Assembly (NCBI RefSeq): GCF_002105195.1 | Contig: NZ_MUHU01000050.1 | Span: forward strand, 124,001 to 188,000 | Reading direction: 5' to 3' | Length of the DNA: 64,000 nt | DNA from: Derxia lacustris | Lineage (GTDB): Bacteria > Pseudomonadota > Gammaproteobacteria > Burkholderiales > Burkholderiaceae_E | Shown here: in pieces, positions 55,716-64,000 of the stretch | Layout: every line of letters starts with the position of its first letter | How positions within the stretch are numbered: the first letter of the stretch is position 1 | Notes under the pieces: model-generated | Told to the model about the DNA's origin: nothing | The model's database searches: none | What the model saw: only the letters and a program-made list of their open reading frames with translations | Program-made: the position numbers and the translations under genes

Positions 55716-56369
55716 TCAGCCGCGCTGCCGCTTGAGCTGGCGCCGCCGCAGCAGCGCCAGCGCGCCCAGGCTCAGGCCCATCAGCGTCAGCGCATCGGGT
55801 TCGGGCACCGGCGACAGCGTGAAGCTGTCGAGCGTGGTGGTGAACCGGGTCGGATCGAGCGCCGTATAGGCCTCGGGCGCCGAGAAGCTGATGCTGTCGA
55901 TGTTGGTCCAGTTGAAGCTGACGAGCTGGGCCGTGGTGCCGAGCGCGATGTCGGCGCTGTAGACCACCTCGCCATTGCGCAGCCCCTGAAAGGTCTCGAC
56001 GCCGGCGCTGTACACCCGGCCCAGATAGGCGCTGTTGAAATTGAACGCGCCGGTGGTGCTGATGAGCATCGCGCCGAGGCCGAACGAGTCGTAGGCCACG
56101 TTGGGCGAGCTGGCCGTGCCGGCGGCAAAGCCACCGGTCGAGGCCAGCACCAGCGGATTGCTGCCGGTCACGTAGTTGAGGTTGAGATAGTTGAAGCCGG
56201 CATAGCCGTCGGGCACCACGGTGTCGACCGGGGTTTCGGTCGGCAGGCCGTTGATGACCGTGGTGGTCGTGCTGGTGGTCGGCAGATCGTCGAAACCGAC
56301 GACGGTGGCGCCGGCCTGGGCGGCCAGGGCAAGGCCGGCCAGCGCGATGGCAGCGTGAAGCGTTTTCAT
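55716..56369 (-). CDS. PEP-CTERM sorting-domain protein
   Basis: A 217-residue exported protein with a cleavable signal (LAGLALAAQAGATVV) and a classical PEP-CTERM tail: VPEP at about residues 188-191, a hydrophobic helix LTLMGLSLGALALL and a terminal RRRQLKRQRG. The tail targets proteins to exosortase in biofilm/EPS-forming bacteria; no exosortase is in the window. The middle is rich in T, S, G and N with no recognised domain beyond a lectin-like beta composition. It lies 37 bases after the TpsB gene on the same strand. Confidence 0.85.
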   Translation of the reverse strand: MKTLHAAIALAGLALAAQAGATVVGFDDLPTTSTTTTVINGLPTETPVDTVVPDGYAGFNYLNLNYVTGSNPLVLASTGGFAAGTASSPNVAYDSFGLGAMLISTTGAFNFNSAYLGRVYSAGVETFQGLRNGEVVYSADIALGTTAQLVSFNWTNIDSISFSAPEAYTALDPTRFTTTLDSFTLSPVPEPDALTLMGLSLGALALLRRRQLKRQRG

Positions 56370-56406
56370 GGTTTGGGTCCTCGGCGTGGTGAAAGCGGGT
56401 GCGGCG

Positions 56407-58140
56407 TCAAAAGCTGGTGCCGAGCTGGAACAGCAGGCGCTGGCGGCTGCCGGTCGGCTCGCTGGCGGGGCGCGGGCCGATGGCGCGGGCCCATTGCAGC
56501 TGCATCAGCGCCGGGCCCCAGTCGGCGCGCCAGGCCAGGCCGGCGTCGCTCAGACGGCTGCCGTCGGGCGCCGCGCTCCAGAGCTTCTGGCTGCGCACCC
56601 GGCCGCTGTCGGCGAACACGCCGATCCAGTGCGCGGCCGGGCCGAGCGCCGGCAGCGCGCGGCGCAGCGTCGCGCTGGCGAGCCAGCCGTTGTCGCCGCT
56701 GATCCATTCGCGATAGGCGCGCACGCCGTTGGCGCCCGAGGCGGCGAACTGCTCGCTCGCATCCAGGTTCTTGCCGTGCAGCGCCTTCTGGCCCGACAGC
56801 TGGCCGACCACGGTCCAGCCCGCCAGCGGCTCGATGCTGCCGCCGAGATTGGCGGCCAGCCGCGCATAGCTGCCGGCGGTGTCGGCGCCCTTGCGGTTGT
56901 CGGCCAGCTGGGCCGCATCGTCGAAAGCCAGGTGGCCTTGCAGATAGCTGAGGCTGGCATTGCGGCGCGCGGGCCGGCCGAGCGCCTCGGCCCAGTCGTC
57001 ATAGCCGAGCGTGAGGCTGCCGGTCTGGGCGCGCTTGGGCGTCCGGCTCTCGTCGGTCTCGACCTTGTCGACCAGATGGCGCGTGGCCAGGCCCAGCTTC
57101 AGGTCGATGCGGCTGTCGCGGCTGCGCAGCAGCGCCTGGGCCAGATTGACTTCGGCGCCATGCGATTCGCCGCTGGCGCGCAGCGAGTTGAATTCGGCGC
57201 CAAGCTCGTAAGTGGTCTTGCTCGCGGCGACTTCGGCACGCAGGCCGTCGCTGTTGAGCGGCAGCGAATAGGCGGCGCGGCCGCTGAGCAGCCGGCTGCC
57301 GGCCGCGACCATGGCGCTGGCCGAGAGCCGGTCGCCCAGCCCGAGCGGCGAGTTGACGCCGCCGCCCAGCCCGAGCCGGTTGTGGCCGGTGAAGCGCGAG
57401 CCGTAGTTGTCGCCGAGCGCATAGCCGTCGAAGCGCGGGCCGGCATCGACCTCGACCAGAAAGTCGCTGCTGCCGGCGGTTTCGCCGGGCCGCACCGTCA
57501 CGCGCGGCAGGCTGGCGCCGGGCAGTTCGCCGGCCAGCAGCATGGCGCGTTCGAGCGCGGCACGGCTGACGGCGGCCTGGCTCTCGGGCAGGCGCTCGAA
57601 CGGCGCGGCGATCAGGGAGTCGCGCACCGGCGTGGCATTGCGCACCGTCACGACGCCAAACCGGCCGGCCAGCACCTGGATCGTCAGCGTGCCGTCGCTC
57701 GCGTCCTGCTGCGGCAGATAGGCGCGCGCCAGCAGCAAGCCGTGGCGCCGGTAGAGCGCGGTGATGCGCAGCGCGGCGTCCTGCAATTGCGCAAAGCTCA
57801 GGTCGCGGCCGCGCAGGCTGGCGAGTTCGGCCTGGGCCTCGTCGTCGGCCACGCTCGCGTCGCCCTCGATGCGAAAGCGCTCGACATGCAGCGTGGCGCC
57901 GCCGGGCAGGGCCAGCGGCGCCTGATCGGGCTCGCCGATGCGCAGGCGCGGCGGCGTGCGCTCGACCGGCAGCCCTTGCGGCTGGCCTTCCTTGAGCGCA
58001 TCGCCGATGCCGAAGCCGGGCGCGGCCGGCGCGGCGGCGGGCGCGTTCTGGGCTTGGGCGGCGCTGGCGAGCAGCAGCGGCGACAGGGCGCCGAGCAGCG
58101 CCGCGCGGCGCCGGAGTGGGAGGCGGTTGTTCTTGTTCAC
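56407..58140 (-). CDS. TpsB-type two-partner secretion transporter (ShlB/FhaC/HecB family)
   Basis: A 577-residue outer-membrane translocator. A signal peptide (ALLGALSPLLLASAAQAQ) is followed by two POTRA-like domains (about residues 65-215, including HVERFRIEGD and TLTIQVLAGRFG) and a 16-strand barrel ending in RLLFQLGTSF with the terminal phenylalanine. DGYALGDNYGSRFTGHNRLG is the conserved first-strand region. It secretes the TpsA protein encoded 36 bases upstream. Confidence 0.9.
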   Translation of the reverse strand: MNKNNRLPLRRRAALLGALSPLLLASAAQAQNAPAAAPAAPGFGIGDALKEGQPQGLPVERTPPRLRIGEPDQAPLALPGGATLHVERFRIEGDASVADDEAQAELASLRGRDLSFAQLQDAALRITALYRRHGLLLARAYLPQQDASDGTLTIQVLAGRFGVVTVRNATPVRDSLIAAPFERLPESQAAVSRAALERAMLLAGELPGASLPRVTVRPGETAGSSDFLVEVDAGPRFDGYALGDNYGSRFTGHNRLGLGGGVNSPLGLGDRLSASAMVAAGSRLLSGRAAYSLPLNSDGLRAEVAASKTTYELGAEFNSLRASGESHGAEVNLAQALLRSRDSRIDLKLGLATRHLVDKVETDESRTPKRAQTGSLTLGYDDWAEALGRPARRNASLSYLQGHLAFDDAAQLADNRKGADTAGSYARLAANLGGSIEPLAGWTVVGQLSGQKALHGKNLDASEQFAASGANGVRAYREWISGDNGWLASATLRRALPALGPAAHWIGVFADSGRVRSQKLWSAAPDGSRLSDAGLAWRADWGPALMQLQWARAIGPRPASEPTGSRQRLLFQLGTSF

Positions 58141-58176
58141 TGGGCGGATGCGGGAGAGGGAGGTTGCCGGGCCCGA

Positions 58177-61100
58177 TCAGCGCGGCGGCTTCGGCGCTTC
58201 GTCGTCGTCGATCTCGTAGATCTGGCCGTTGACCTCGATGCGCGACACCGAGGCCGAATAGCCGCGCACGTTCTTGAACAGCAGGTTGGCGTCGAGCCGC
58301 GGAATGCGCAGCGCCGGGCCTTGCGCATCGAGATCGGCCGGCGTGCGCACGGCGGCTTGGCGGGCGTCGGCGGTCTGCTGCGCGCCGAGGGCGGCGGCGG
58401 TGCTGGCGCGGGCGGCGGCGGCCTGGGCGGCTGCGTCGGCGGCGGCGCGGGCTGCGGCTTCTGCGGCGGCGCGCGCGGCTGCATCGGCGGCGGCACGGGC
58501 GGCGGCTTCGGCCGCTGCCTGCGCTGCGGCTTCGGCAGCTAGACGGGCGGCTTCCGCGGCGGCGAGACGCGCGGCTTCCTCGGCCGCGAGGCGGGCGGCC
58601 TCCTCGCGCGCCAGCCGGGCCGCTTCCTCGGCGGCGAGCCGGGCGGCTTCTTCGGCCGCCACGTCGCGATAGCTGCTGTTGACGACGCTGCCCGGACCTT
58701 CGCCCACAAGCTTGCCGACCGCGCCGCTGGCGAGATGGACCGAGCCCGTGGCGCTGGAGTCGATGACGGCACCGCCGTTGTAGCCGACGAGTCCGCCGCC
58801 CACGCCTTGTGATGTCACATCGCCGCTGGCCGTGACTCCGCGCACTTCGCCGGATGTGTCTTCGGTGTCGTTGCCGGTCTGGACGAAATTGCTGCCGACC
58901 GCGCCGCCCGCATTGTTCTTTGCGGTGACATTGGCCGTCGTGCTGGCGCGGTCGATGATTCCGTAGTTCTGCCCGGCGATGCCGCCAGCATCGTTGCCGG
59001 TGGCCACCACAGTCACGGTCTGCCCGTCTGACCTCCCGACAGTCACATTGGTCAAGACGCCGCCGTTGGCGCCGACAAACCCGCCCACCGTCGAATCGCC
59101 AGTCACGTTGCCGGACGCCGACGAGTTGCTGATGTTGCCCCCGGCGTTGTTGCCGGCGAAGCCGCCGACCCAGCCGGCATTGCCGCTGGCGTAGACGTTC
59201 CCGCTTGCATGCGAGCCGGTGATGGTGCCGAAGGCGTTGTTGCCGACCAGCCCGCCTACATAGTCGAAGGCGTACTTCGACAGCACGGTCACATTGCTTG
59301 TGCTGTAGCTGTCGCTGATCGGAACTTCTGAGTTCTTGCCTACGAGGCCGCCAGCATTGTTTCCGATGGTCGACGTAAGGTTCCAGTAGATGGTGACCGG
59401 GCCCGTGGAGTAGCTCGACTCGATCCGGGTCTTGTAGTCGGGGGTATCCCAGCCGGTATCGTCCGCGCCTATCAGGCCGCCGACGTTATAGCCATTGGTG
59501 ACGGTGACTGCGCCGCTGGCCCAGGTGCGTACAAGGCTGGTGCTCGATCCATATCCGACCAAGCCGCCAATGAATGCAATGGGCGTGTCGCCGCCAGTGG
59601 CTGTTACGGCACCGGTTGCATACGAGTCGGTGATGTTTCCGATGCTGCTTCCCACCAGACCACCGGCGCTGCCGCCGCTGGTGTTGGTGGTGAGCGTCAC
59701 GCTCCCGGTCGCGTGACTGCCGACAATGCTGGTGTAAGGCCCTTGCGAGCCGACCAGTCCGCCGACAGTGTCGCTGCCGCTCACGGTCACGTCGGCCGAA
59801 CTGTCGGCGATGAAGCCGTCGGACCTCAGAACAAGGCCGGCGGCACTCAATTTGCCGCTCGCTTCGCCGCTGGCGTGCGCATTGCTGACCAAGCCGGAGT
59901 TCTGGGCCAGGAGCGTCGCCGCGCTGCCCTGCGATGAACTGACCTTGGCGTCAACCAGTGCGATGTCGCGCACCACGCTGAGCGGTTCGTCGTACATGCC
60001 CCAGCCGACCTGGGCGATGAGGGCGACGGCAGCGTCCTGCTTGTCGGTACCGATCCTCAGCCCGGAAATCGTGTGCCCGAGCCCGGCCAGCGTGCCGACG
60101 AGCGTGCCGGCCAGAACCGAATCGCTCCAGGTCCGCCCCGACGCATCGATGTCGTTGGCGAGCGCGAAATTGCCGGTCGCCGTCAGGTCGGGCGCGACCG
60201 TCGCCGCCAGCTCGTCGAGGTTGTGGATCAGCGTGTACGGCGCGCCGTCGATGCTCAGCGCCGCATGCGCGCCGGGCAGCGCGATGGCTGCACCCTTGCT
60301 CATGTCGATGCCGTAGCCGCTGCCCGCATCGATGCTCAGGCTGGCCGCATCGCCGCTCGCGCCGAGCGGCGCCGCAAAGGCCACCGCGCCGCTCGCGCGC
60401 AGCCCCAGCGCCGTGTCGGCCGACCAGGCGACCGCATCGTTCAGCGCCAGATCGCCGGCCGTCGCGTCGAGCGCGATGTTGTTGCTGGCCAGCAGCCGGC
60501 CCAGCGTCGCGCCGGTGACCGTGCCGCCGCTGCCGACGGTCACGCTGTCGGCCGCAAGCGTCCAGCTGCCGGTCGCGCCCGCATCGGCATGTGTGCTGAC
60601 GATGGCGCTGTCCGTCACCGTCACCGTCTTGCCGCTGGTGGCGATGCTGCCGCCGGCGCCGCTCGCGGCGCTGGCCAGCAGACTGCCGCCCACGGTCACC
60701 GCGCCGCCCGGCGCGCTCAGCTCGATGCTGCCGCGCAGCTCGTCGAGGCTGCGCGCCTGGAGCACGCCGCTGTTGTTGACCTGACCGGCCAGCAGCGCAT
60801 CGGCTGCGCCGGCGGTCAGCACGATGCGTCCGCCGTCGGCCTGGATCGCGCCGCCGTTCTCGACCAGCGCCGCCAGCACGCCGGCGTCCACGCTCAGGCC
60901 GAGCAGGCTGTCGCCCTCGAAGCGCAGGGTCACGCGCTTGCCGGCCGCCAGCGCCACCGTGCCCTGGCTGGCCGCGATGCTGCCGGTGTTGCTCACATTG
61001 GCGCCGATCAGCGCCACATAGCCGCCGCTGGCCGCAGCGAGGCTGCCGGCATTGCTCACGCTGGCCCCCGAGCTGCCGCCGAAGCTGCGGCTGCCGGCGG

Positions 61101-61629
61101 CAAAGTCGGCCGGCAGCAGATCGAGCGTGCTGGCCACCAGACCGGCGGTGTTCACGCTCGCGCCCTGGCCAAACAGCACGCCATTGGCATTGACCAGAAA
61201 CACCTGGCCATTGGCCGTGAGGCTGCCGTCGATGACGCTCTTTTCATTGCCGACCACGCGGTTGAGCGCGATGGCGCTGGCGCTCGGCTGGTGGAACACC
61301 ACCGCATTGCCGGCGCCGATGTTGAAGCTCTGCCAGTCGATGCCGAGCCTGGCGCTGCTCTGTTCGATGACCACGGTTTTGGCGTCGCCGCCGATGGACG
61401 CGCTGCCCACGGTGACGCTGCCGCCGCTGGGCAGGCCGCCGGCCCGGGCAGCGGCCATGCCGCCGAGCGCGGCGGCCAGCGCCATGCAGAGGGTGCGCAG
61501 CACCGGAGCTCCGCGCGGGCGCAGTGCGCCGGGTCGTCCGTGCCGCAGGCTGCCGGCCGCAGCCGATTCGCTGCGCTCCCGGGTCTTGACCGCCGGTTGC
61601 GCAAGCTTTCGCCAGCTATTTCGATTCAT
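58177..61629 (-). CDS. TpsA-type filamentous hemagglutinin-like exoprotein with GLUG repeats
   Basis: A 1,150-residue secreted adhesin-like protein. An extended signal (residues 1 to about 63) precedes the TPS secretion domain (about 65-310), seen as VVIEQSSARLGIDWQSFNIG and NGQVFLVNANGVLFG (NANG in place of NPNG). About eleven GLUG-type repeats (consensus GGLVG..., about residues 610-980) form the beta-helical shaft. An Ala/Glu/Arg-rich helical stretch (about 990-1080) follows, then a short tail, IEVNGQIYEIDDDEAPKPPR. The ATG at 61629 was chosen over one at 61863, which lies in the ModA-like gene. Confidence 0.88.
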   Translation of the reverse strand: MNRNSWRKLAQPAVKTRERSESAAAGSLRHGRPGALRPRGAPVLRTLCMALAAALGGMAAARAGGLPSGGSVTVGSASIGGDAKTVVIEQSSARLGIDWQSFNIGAGNAVVFHQPSASAIALNRVVGNEKSVIDGSLTANGQVFLVNANGVLFGQGASVNTAGLVASTLDLLPADFAAGSRSFGGSSGASVSNAGSLAAASGGYVALIGANVSNTGSIAASQGTVALAAGKRVTLRFEGDSLLGLSVDAGVLAALVENGGAIQADGGRIVLTAGAADALLAGQVNNSGVLQARSLDELRGSIELSAPGGAVTVGGSLLASAASGAGGSIATSGKTVTVTDSAIVSTHADAGATGSWTLAADSVTVGSGGTVTGATLGRLLASNNIALDATAGDLALNDAVAWSADTALGLRASGAVAFAAPLGASGDAASLSIDAGSGYGIDMSKGAAIALPGAHAALSIDGAPYTLIHNLDELAATVAPDLTATGNFALANDIDASGRTWSDSVLAGTLVGTLAGLGHTISGLRIGTDKQDAAVALIAQVGWGMYDEPLSVVRDIALVDAKVSSSQGSAATLLAQNSGLVSNAHASGEASGKLSAAGLVLRSDGFIADSSADVTVSGSDTVGGLVGSQGPYTSIVGSHATGSVTLTTNTSGGSAGGLVGSSIGNITDSYATGAVTATGGDTPIAFIGGLVGYGSSTSLVRTWASGAVTVTNGYNVGGLIGADDTGWDTPDYKTRIESSYSTGPVTIYWNLTSTIGNNAGGLVGKNSEVPISDSYSTSNVTVLSKYAFDYVGGLVGNNAFGTITGSHASGNVYASGNAGWVGGFAGNNAGGNISNSSASGNVTGDSTVGGFVGANGGVLTNVTVGRSDGQTVTVVATGNDAGGIAGQNYGIIDRASTTANVTAKNNAGGAVGSNFVQTGNDTEDTSGEVRGVTASGDVTSQGVGGGLVGYNGGAVIDSSATGSVHLASGAVGKLVGEGPGSVVNSSYRDVAAEEAARLAAEEAARLAREEAARLAAEEAARLAAAEAARLAAEAAAQAAAEAAARAAADAAARAAAEAAARAAADAAAQAAAARASTAAALGAQQTADARQAAVRTPADLDAQGPALRIPRLDANLLFKNVRGYSASVSRIEVNGQIYEIDDDEAPKPPR
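58690..59790 (-). repeat. GLUG repeat array within the TpsA gene
   Basis: About eleven repeats of 25-45 codons, each with the core GG(L/F/I)(V/A/I)G and a following S-x-A-x-G-x-V strand (for example SYATGAVT, SHASGNVY, SSASGNVT). They are variable in length and diverged, so they arose by old duplication. They encode the shaft of the secreted protein. Confidence 0.75.
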
Positions 61630-61652
61630 GACGAACTCCCCGGCGCGCTGGA

Positions 61653-62507
61653 TCACTTCGTATAGCAGTAGCGAAGAATGATTGCGGTCGCGGTCGGCGA
61701 GCTCAGGAAGGTGACGAAGCTGTTGCGCAGCGTGGTATCGGCGGCCACGGTATTGGCCGCGCTGCGCTTGAGCTTGACGCCCGCCTGAAGAATGGAAATG
61801 GCGGAATAGGTGTAATGCGAAGTGCCGGTATAGCTTTCGACACCGGTCGCACTGCGTTGGCAAACCTGGGATTTGGCGACAAAGCCGATCTTGTTGACGC
61901 CGTTCTTGACCGCGAGATAGGTGTTGTCGATGTTGTTGTAGACGCTGATGAGCGTGGGATAGGGATTGCTCGCCGTCGTGACATTGGTGGCGGTCAGGCT
62001 GAACGGCGCGACTTTCAAAACACCGTTATAGGAAGCGGTGCCATAGGGCGCGGCGCTGGTATCGGCCAATGCCACCGTGCCGTAAAGCGTATTGAAATTG
62101 GCCGGCAGGCCGGTGCCGATATTGACGCCGGCGGTGTTGGACCACAGCACCGGATAGCCGGTGGCGTAATTGAAGGCTGCACCGTCATCGACCAGCGGAT
62201 ACGAGGCGACGATGGTGGCCGGCCGGGTGGCATCGGCCGACAGGAAGATGTCGTAGCTGCTGGGGTTGATCGTCGTGGGGTAGCCGCTGGTGATGGCGCT
62301 CAGCAGCGTGCCGCTCGACCCGGACACGAAGGTGATGTTGTTGGTCGCGCCATAGGCCGTCTTGTAGGCCGTGATGATGTCGGCGAGCGGCGCTGCGAAA
62401 TTGGCCGCGACCGCGATCTTGATGCTCGCCGCATTTGCACCATTGCAGCCCAGCGCGGCAATGACCAAGGCGCTTGCGAGCGCCAGTTGCTTCTTCTTGA
62501 AATTCAT
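61653..62507 (-). CDS. ModA-like periplasmic substrate-binding protein
   Basis: A 284-residue exported protein; the signal is LALASALVIAALGCNGANA. The mature start KIAVAANFAAPLADIITAY, then SGSSGTLLSAI, DIFLSADATRPATI and ALADTSAAPYGTA are the oxyanion-binding elements of molybdate-type (ModA) proteins. No ModB/ModC partner is present; instead TpsA begins 23 bases downstream. It is less GC-rich than most of the window. Binding of molybdate or another oxyanion is inferred from the family only. Confidence 0.8.
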   Translation of the reverse strand: MNFKKKQLALASALVIAALGCNGANAASIKIAVAANFAAPLADIITAYKTAYGATNNITFVSGSSGTLLSAITSGYPTTINPSSYDIFLSADATRPATIVASYPLVDDGAAFNYATGYPVLWSNTAGVNIGTGLPANFNTLYGTVALADTSAAPYGTASYNGVLKVAPFSLTATNVTTASNPYPTLISVYNNIDNTYLAVKNGVNKIGFVAKSQVCQRSATGVESYTGTSHYTYSAISILQAGVKLKRSAANTVAADTTLRNSFVTFLSSPTATAIILRYCYTK

Positions 62508-63085
62508 GGGATTTCGCCTTTGGAATTGGCGGTGCGGTCAAATGAACCCGCGCCGCATTTGCTGCCGATGTGAAATCAATGTCGCGCCAGATGAATGGAG
62601 CGGAAATGCAGGCGACCGGGTCGGCGCCCACCTTGCCGGGATTGACGACGCAATCGGCCGCAATGCCGGCTGAACAAAGACGCAATCGCCAGTGGCCCCG
62701 GCAAGTCGGTCTGGCCGCCTTGACTGATCTTTCTATATTGCTTCAGATATAACGTAATGCAACGGCCATGCCATGAAGTCAGACAATCGGGCAGAGCGCG
62801 ATCCTTGCGCTGTTGCGGCGGCGGGTGCCGGGCTGAACGGTTACATTGCGGAGAGGAACGGAGCGATGAGGCGAGAAGTGCGGGCCAGCTGCCGCGTTGC
62901 GTTATGTATGCAAGGCTACAAAAGCAACAAATCAGCCATTGCGGCTGCCTTGCAAAATATAGGAATGGGTATTGCGGAATCGATGTCAGGCATCGATCCG
63001 TTTTAGTACGCGAAGCGATGAGCGCTCCGCGCCGGACGACGGCGGCGACCAGCTCAGAGATGGGGAGCGGAGATCGGCTGCGCGA
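62508..63085. other. 578-base intergenic region, relatively AT-rich
   Basis: The stretch separates the leftward ModA-TPS operon from the leftward helicase. It is less GC-rich than the rest, with TATATT and GATATAAC near 62730-62752 that could belong to a promoter of the ModA-like gene. A 77-codon rightward frame at 62773-63006 has no recognised motif and poor coding character; I do not call it a gene. No RNA gene or terminator could be assigned with confidence. Confidence 0.4.
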
Positions 63086-64000
63086 CTAGCCGGGGAGCGG
63101 CTCCAGCGCCAATTCGCCGAAGTCGCGGATCGAAAGGTCGCCGGAGGCATTCAGCATGTTCTGAGCGATGCCGCGCTTCCACTCCAGCAAGCCGTGCAAC
63201 ACCTCGTCGAAGGACTTGAAGCCGGTGCCGGTGACGCTTGGGTAGTAGACCGTCACATCGCGTTGCTGGCCGATTCGGTAGGCACGGTCGGTGGCCTGGT
63301 CTTCCTTGGCCGGATTCCATGTGCGCGTGAAGTGCACGACATGATTGGCCTGCTGGATGTTGACCCCGAAGCCCACCGCCAGCGGCGACAGGATGATGAC
63401 GTTGAAGCCGGTCGCACGCTGGAACCGATCGATCAGCTTCTGGCGGCTGTTTTCCACATCGAGCGAGGCCGAGGTGGCACCGTTGACCACATGGGCGTCG
63501 AGCTGGAAGCGCTCGCGCAGCACCCGCTGCAACAGGGTTTGCAGATCGAGGAATTCGCAGAAAACGATTACCTTCTCGCCCGGCCCGTCGACCGAGCGCT
63601 GGCGCAGTTGCTCCAGCAGCTCGACCAGCCAGCGCAGCTTGGGCGAGTCGTCCAGCAGCTGGGCGAGCGGCATGCGCAATGCGCTGTCGGGCTCCTGCCA
63701 GTACGGATCGGAGCAGATGCGGCGGATGCTGTGCAGCGTCTGGAGCTGGGCTGCGGGGTCGCTGTCCTTCTGGCGCTTGAGCGTTTCGAGTGCGGCCCAG
63801 TACATCGTCAGCTGGCGTTGCGACATCGGCAGCGCGCGGCAGGCATCGTCGACCAGCTTGCGCGGCAGGATCTTGCTGGCCACTTCCTGCTTGGTGCGGC
63901 GCAGGGTCTGCGGCTCGATCAGGTCGCGCAGTTCGCGCACGCGGGCCTGCTGTTCTTCGGTGCTGGCCTCGATCGGCTGGCGATAGCTGCGGCTGAAATG
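63086..64000 (-). CDS. SNF2-family DEAD/DEAH-box helicase, C-terminal part (runs off the window)
   Basis: The visible 304 residues are the C-terminal RecA-like lobe of a SWI2/SNF2 ATPase. HFSRSYRQPIEA and LIEPQTLRRTKQEVASKILP are the lobe junction, EKVIVFCEFLDLQ is motif IV, VIILSPLAVGFGVNIQQANH motif V, and QATDRAYRIGQQRDV motif VI with its arginine finger. The frame is open to the right edge, so the N-terminal ATPase lobe lies outside. Such proteins remodel DNA-protein complexes and often belong to defence or repair systems; nothing else here tells which. Confidence 0.85.
   Translation of the reverse strand, partial: HFSRSYRQPIEASTEEQQARVRELRDLIEPQTLRRTKQEVASKILPRKLVDDACRALPMSQRQLTMYWAALETLKRQKDSDPAAQLQTLHSIRRICSDPYWQEPDSALRMPLAQLLDDSPKLRWLVELLEQLRQRSVDGPGEKVIVFCEFLDLQTLLQRVLRERFQLDAHVVNGATSASLDVENSRQKLIDRFQRATGFNVIILSPLAVGFGVNIQQANHVVHFTRTWNPAKEDQATDRAYRIGQQRDVTVYYPSVTGTGFKSFDEVLHGLLEWKRGIAQNMLNASGDLSIRDFGELALEPLPG

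Noticed and set aside
58274-58672. Plus-strand Ala/Arg/Ser-rich frame and the apparent DNA repeat under it
   Set aside because: It is the antisense of the Ala/Glu-rich helical segment of TpsA; the repeat is explained by coding for heptads, not by CRISPR or satellite DNA.
62757-63089. Small plus-strand frames in the ModA-helicase gap
   Set aside because: Weak coding character, no family motif and no convincing ribosome-binding site; kept only as a note on the intergenic region.
63086-64000. A defence island at the right edge based on the SNF2 helicase
   Set aside because: Only the C-terminal lobe is visible and no partner gene (nuclease, methylase, phospholipase) is in the window, so no defence system can be claimed.

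Overview
The window is very GC-rich and gene-dense. Several features suggest a betaproteobacterium of the Burkholderiales/Rhodocyclales type: a porin of the GLRHTF-ending family, a PEP-CTERM protein, GC-saturated third codon positions, and a dmp/aph-style phenol cluster. Most of the window is a catabolic region for phenol and related aromatics, with transport, efflux and regulatory modules around it.

Layout. 1-6284: the tail of an unknown gene, then a crotonase, a branched-chain-amino-acid-type ABC importer (LivH, a fused LivM-LivG, LivF) and an acyl-CoA dehydrogenase, in one tight operon that looks like uptake plus CoA-thioester oxidation of an organic acid; a porin follows. 7570-11300: a scar zone with an IS5-like transposase remnant, an SDR, an HxlR regulator, and truncated pieces of an SDR, an FAD monooxygenase, an aldehyde dehydrogenase and a porin. 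11334-16617: a sigma-54 control region (paired CAATTG-centred activator sites, an IHF match, a -24/-12 promoter), then a ferredoxin and the six-subunit phenol hydroxylase dmpKLMNOP. 16757-21339: dmpF, dmpG, catechol 2,3-dioxygenase dmpB, an atypical SDR, a long tautomerase and a GlcG/HbpS-like protein. 21349-34471: accessory genes, namely an MFS exporter, a Tat-exported hydrolase, an AraC plus two-subunit molybdenum hydroxylase operon, an alcohol dehydrogenase with XdhC and a cyclophilin-like protein, a flavodoxin plus CMD pair, two LysR regulators and a methyltransferase. 34491-47268: a LysR regulator diverging from a four-gene outer-membrane/periplasmic/RND operon (DUF1302, DUF1329, Ycf48-like, MMPL-type RND), then a DmpR/MopR-type sigma-54 activator, then dmpC, dmpE and dmpH. 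47277-55685: thiolase, SDR, and a TetR-controlled tripartite RND efflux pump. 55716-62507: a PEP-CTERM protein, a two-partner secretion pair (TpsB, TpsA) and a ModA-like binding protein. 63086-64000: the end of a SNF2-type helicase running off the window.

How it works together. Phenol is oxidised to catechol by DmpKLMNOP, and catechol is cleaved by DmpB. The semialdehyde then follows the oxalocrotonate branch (DmpC, probably the long tautomerase, DmpH, DmpE) to 4-hydroxy-2-oxovalerate, which DmpG and DmpF split to pyruvate and acetyl-CoA. The hydrolytic branch enzyme DmpD is not in the window. The DmpR-like activator retains the phenol-contact and zinc residues of MopR and is the obvious activator of the sigma-54 promoter.

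The most notable observation is a bipartite element, a dyad of the ATAC-N7-GTAT class, exactly 18 bp, then GTATTGGACGGTAT. It is present upstream of three separate units: dmpFGB, the DUF1302/DUF1329/RND operon (divergent from a CbnR/BenM-like LysR gene) and dmpCEH. It suggests that one LysR regulator links lower-pathway catabolism to an uncharacterised envelope transport system, and perhaps to expression of dmpR itself. All assignments come from reading the sequence; no database search was run.
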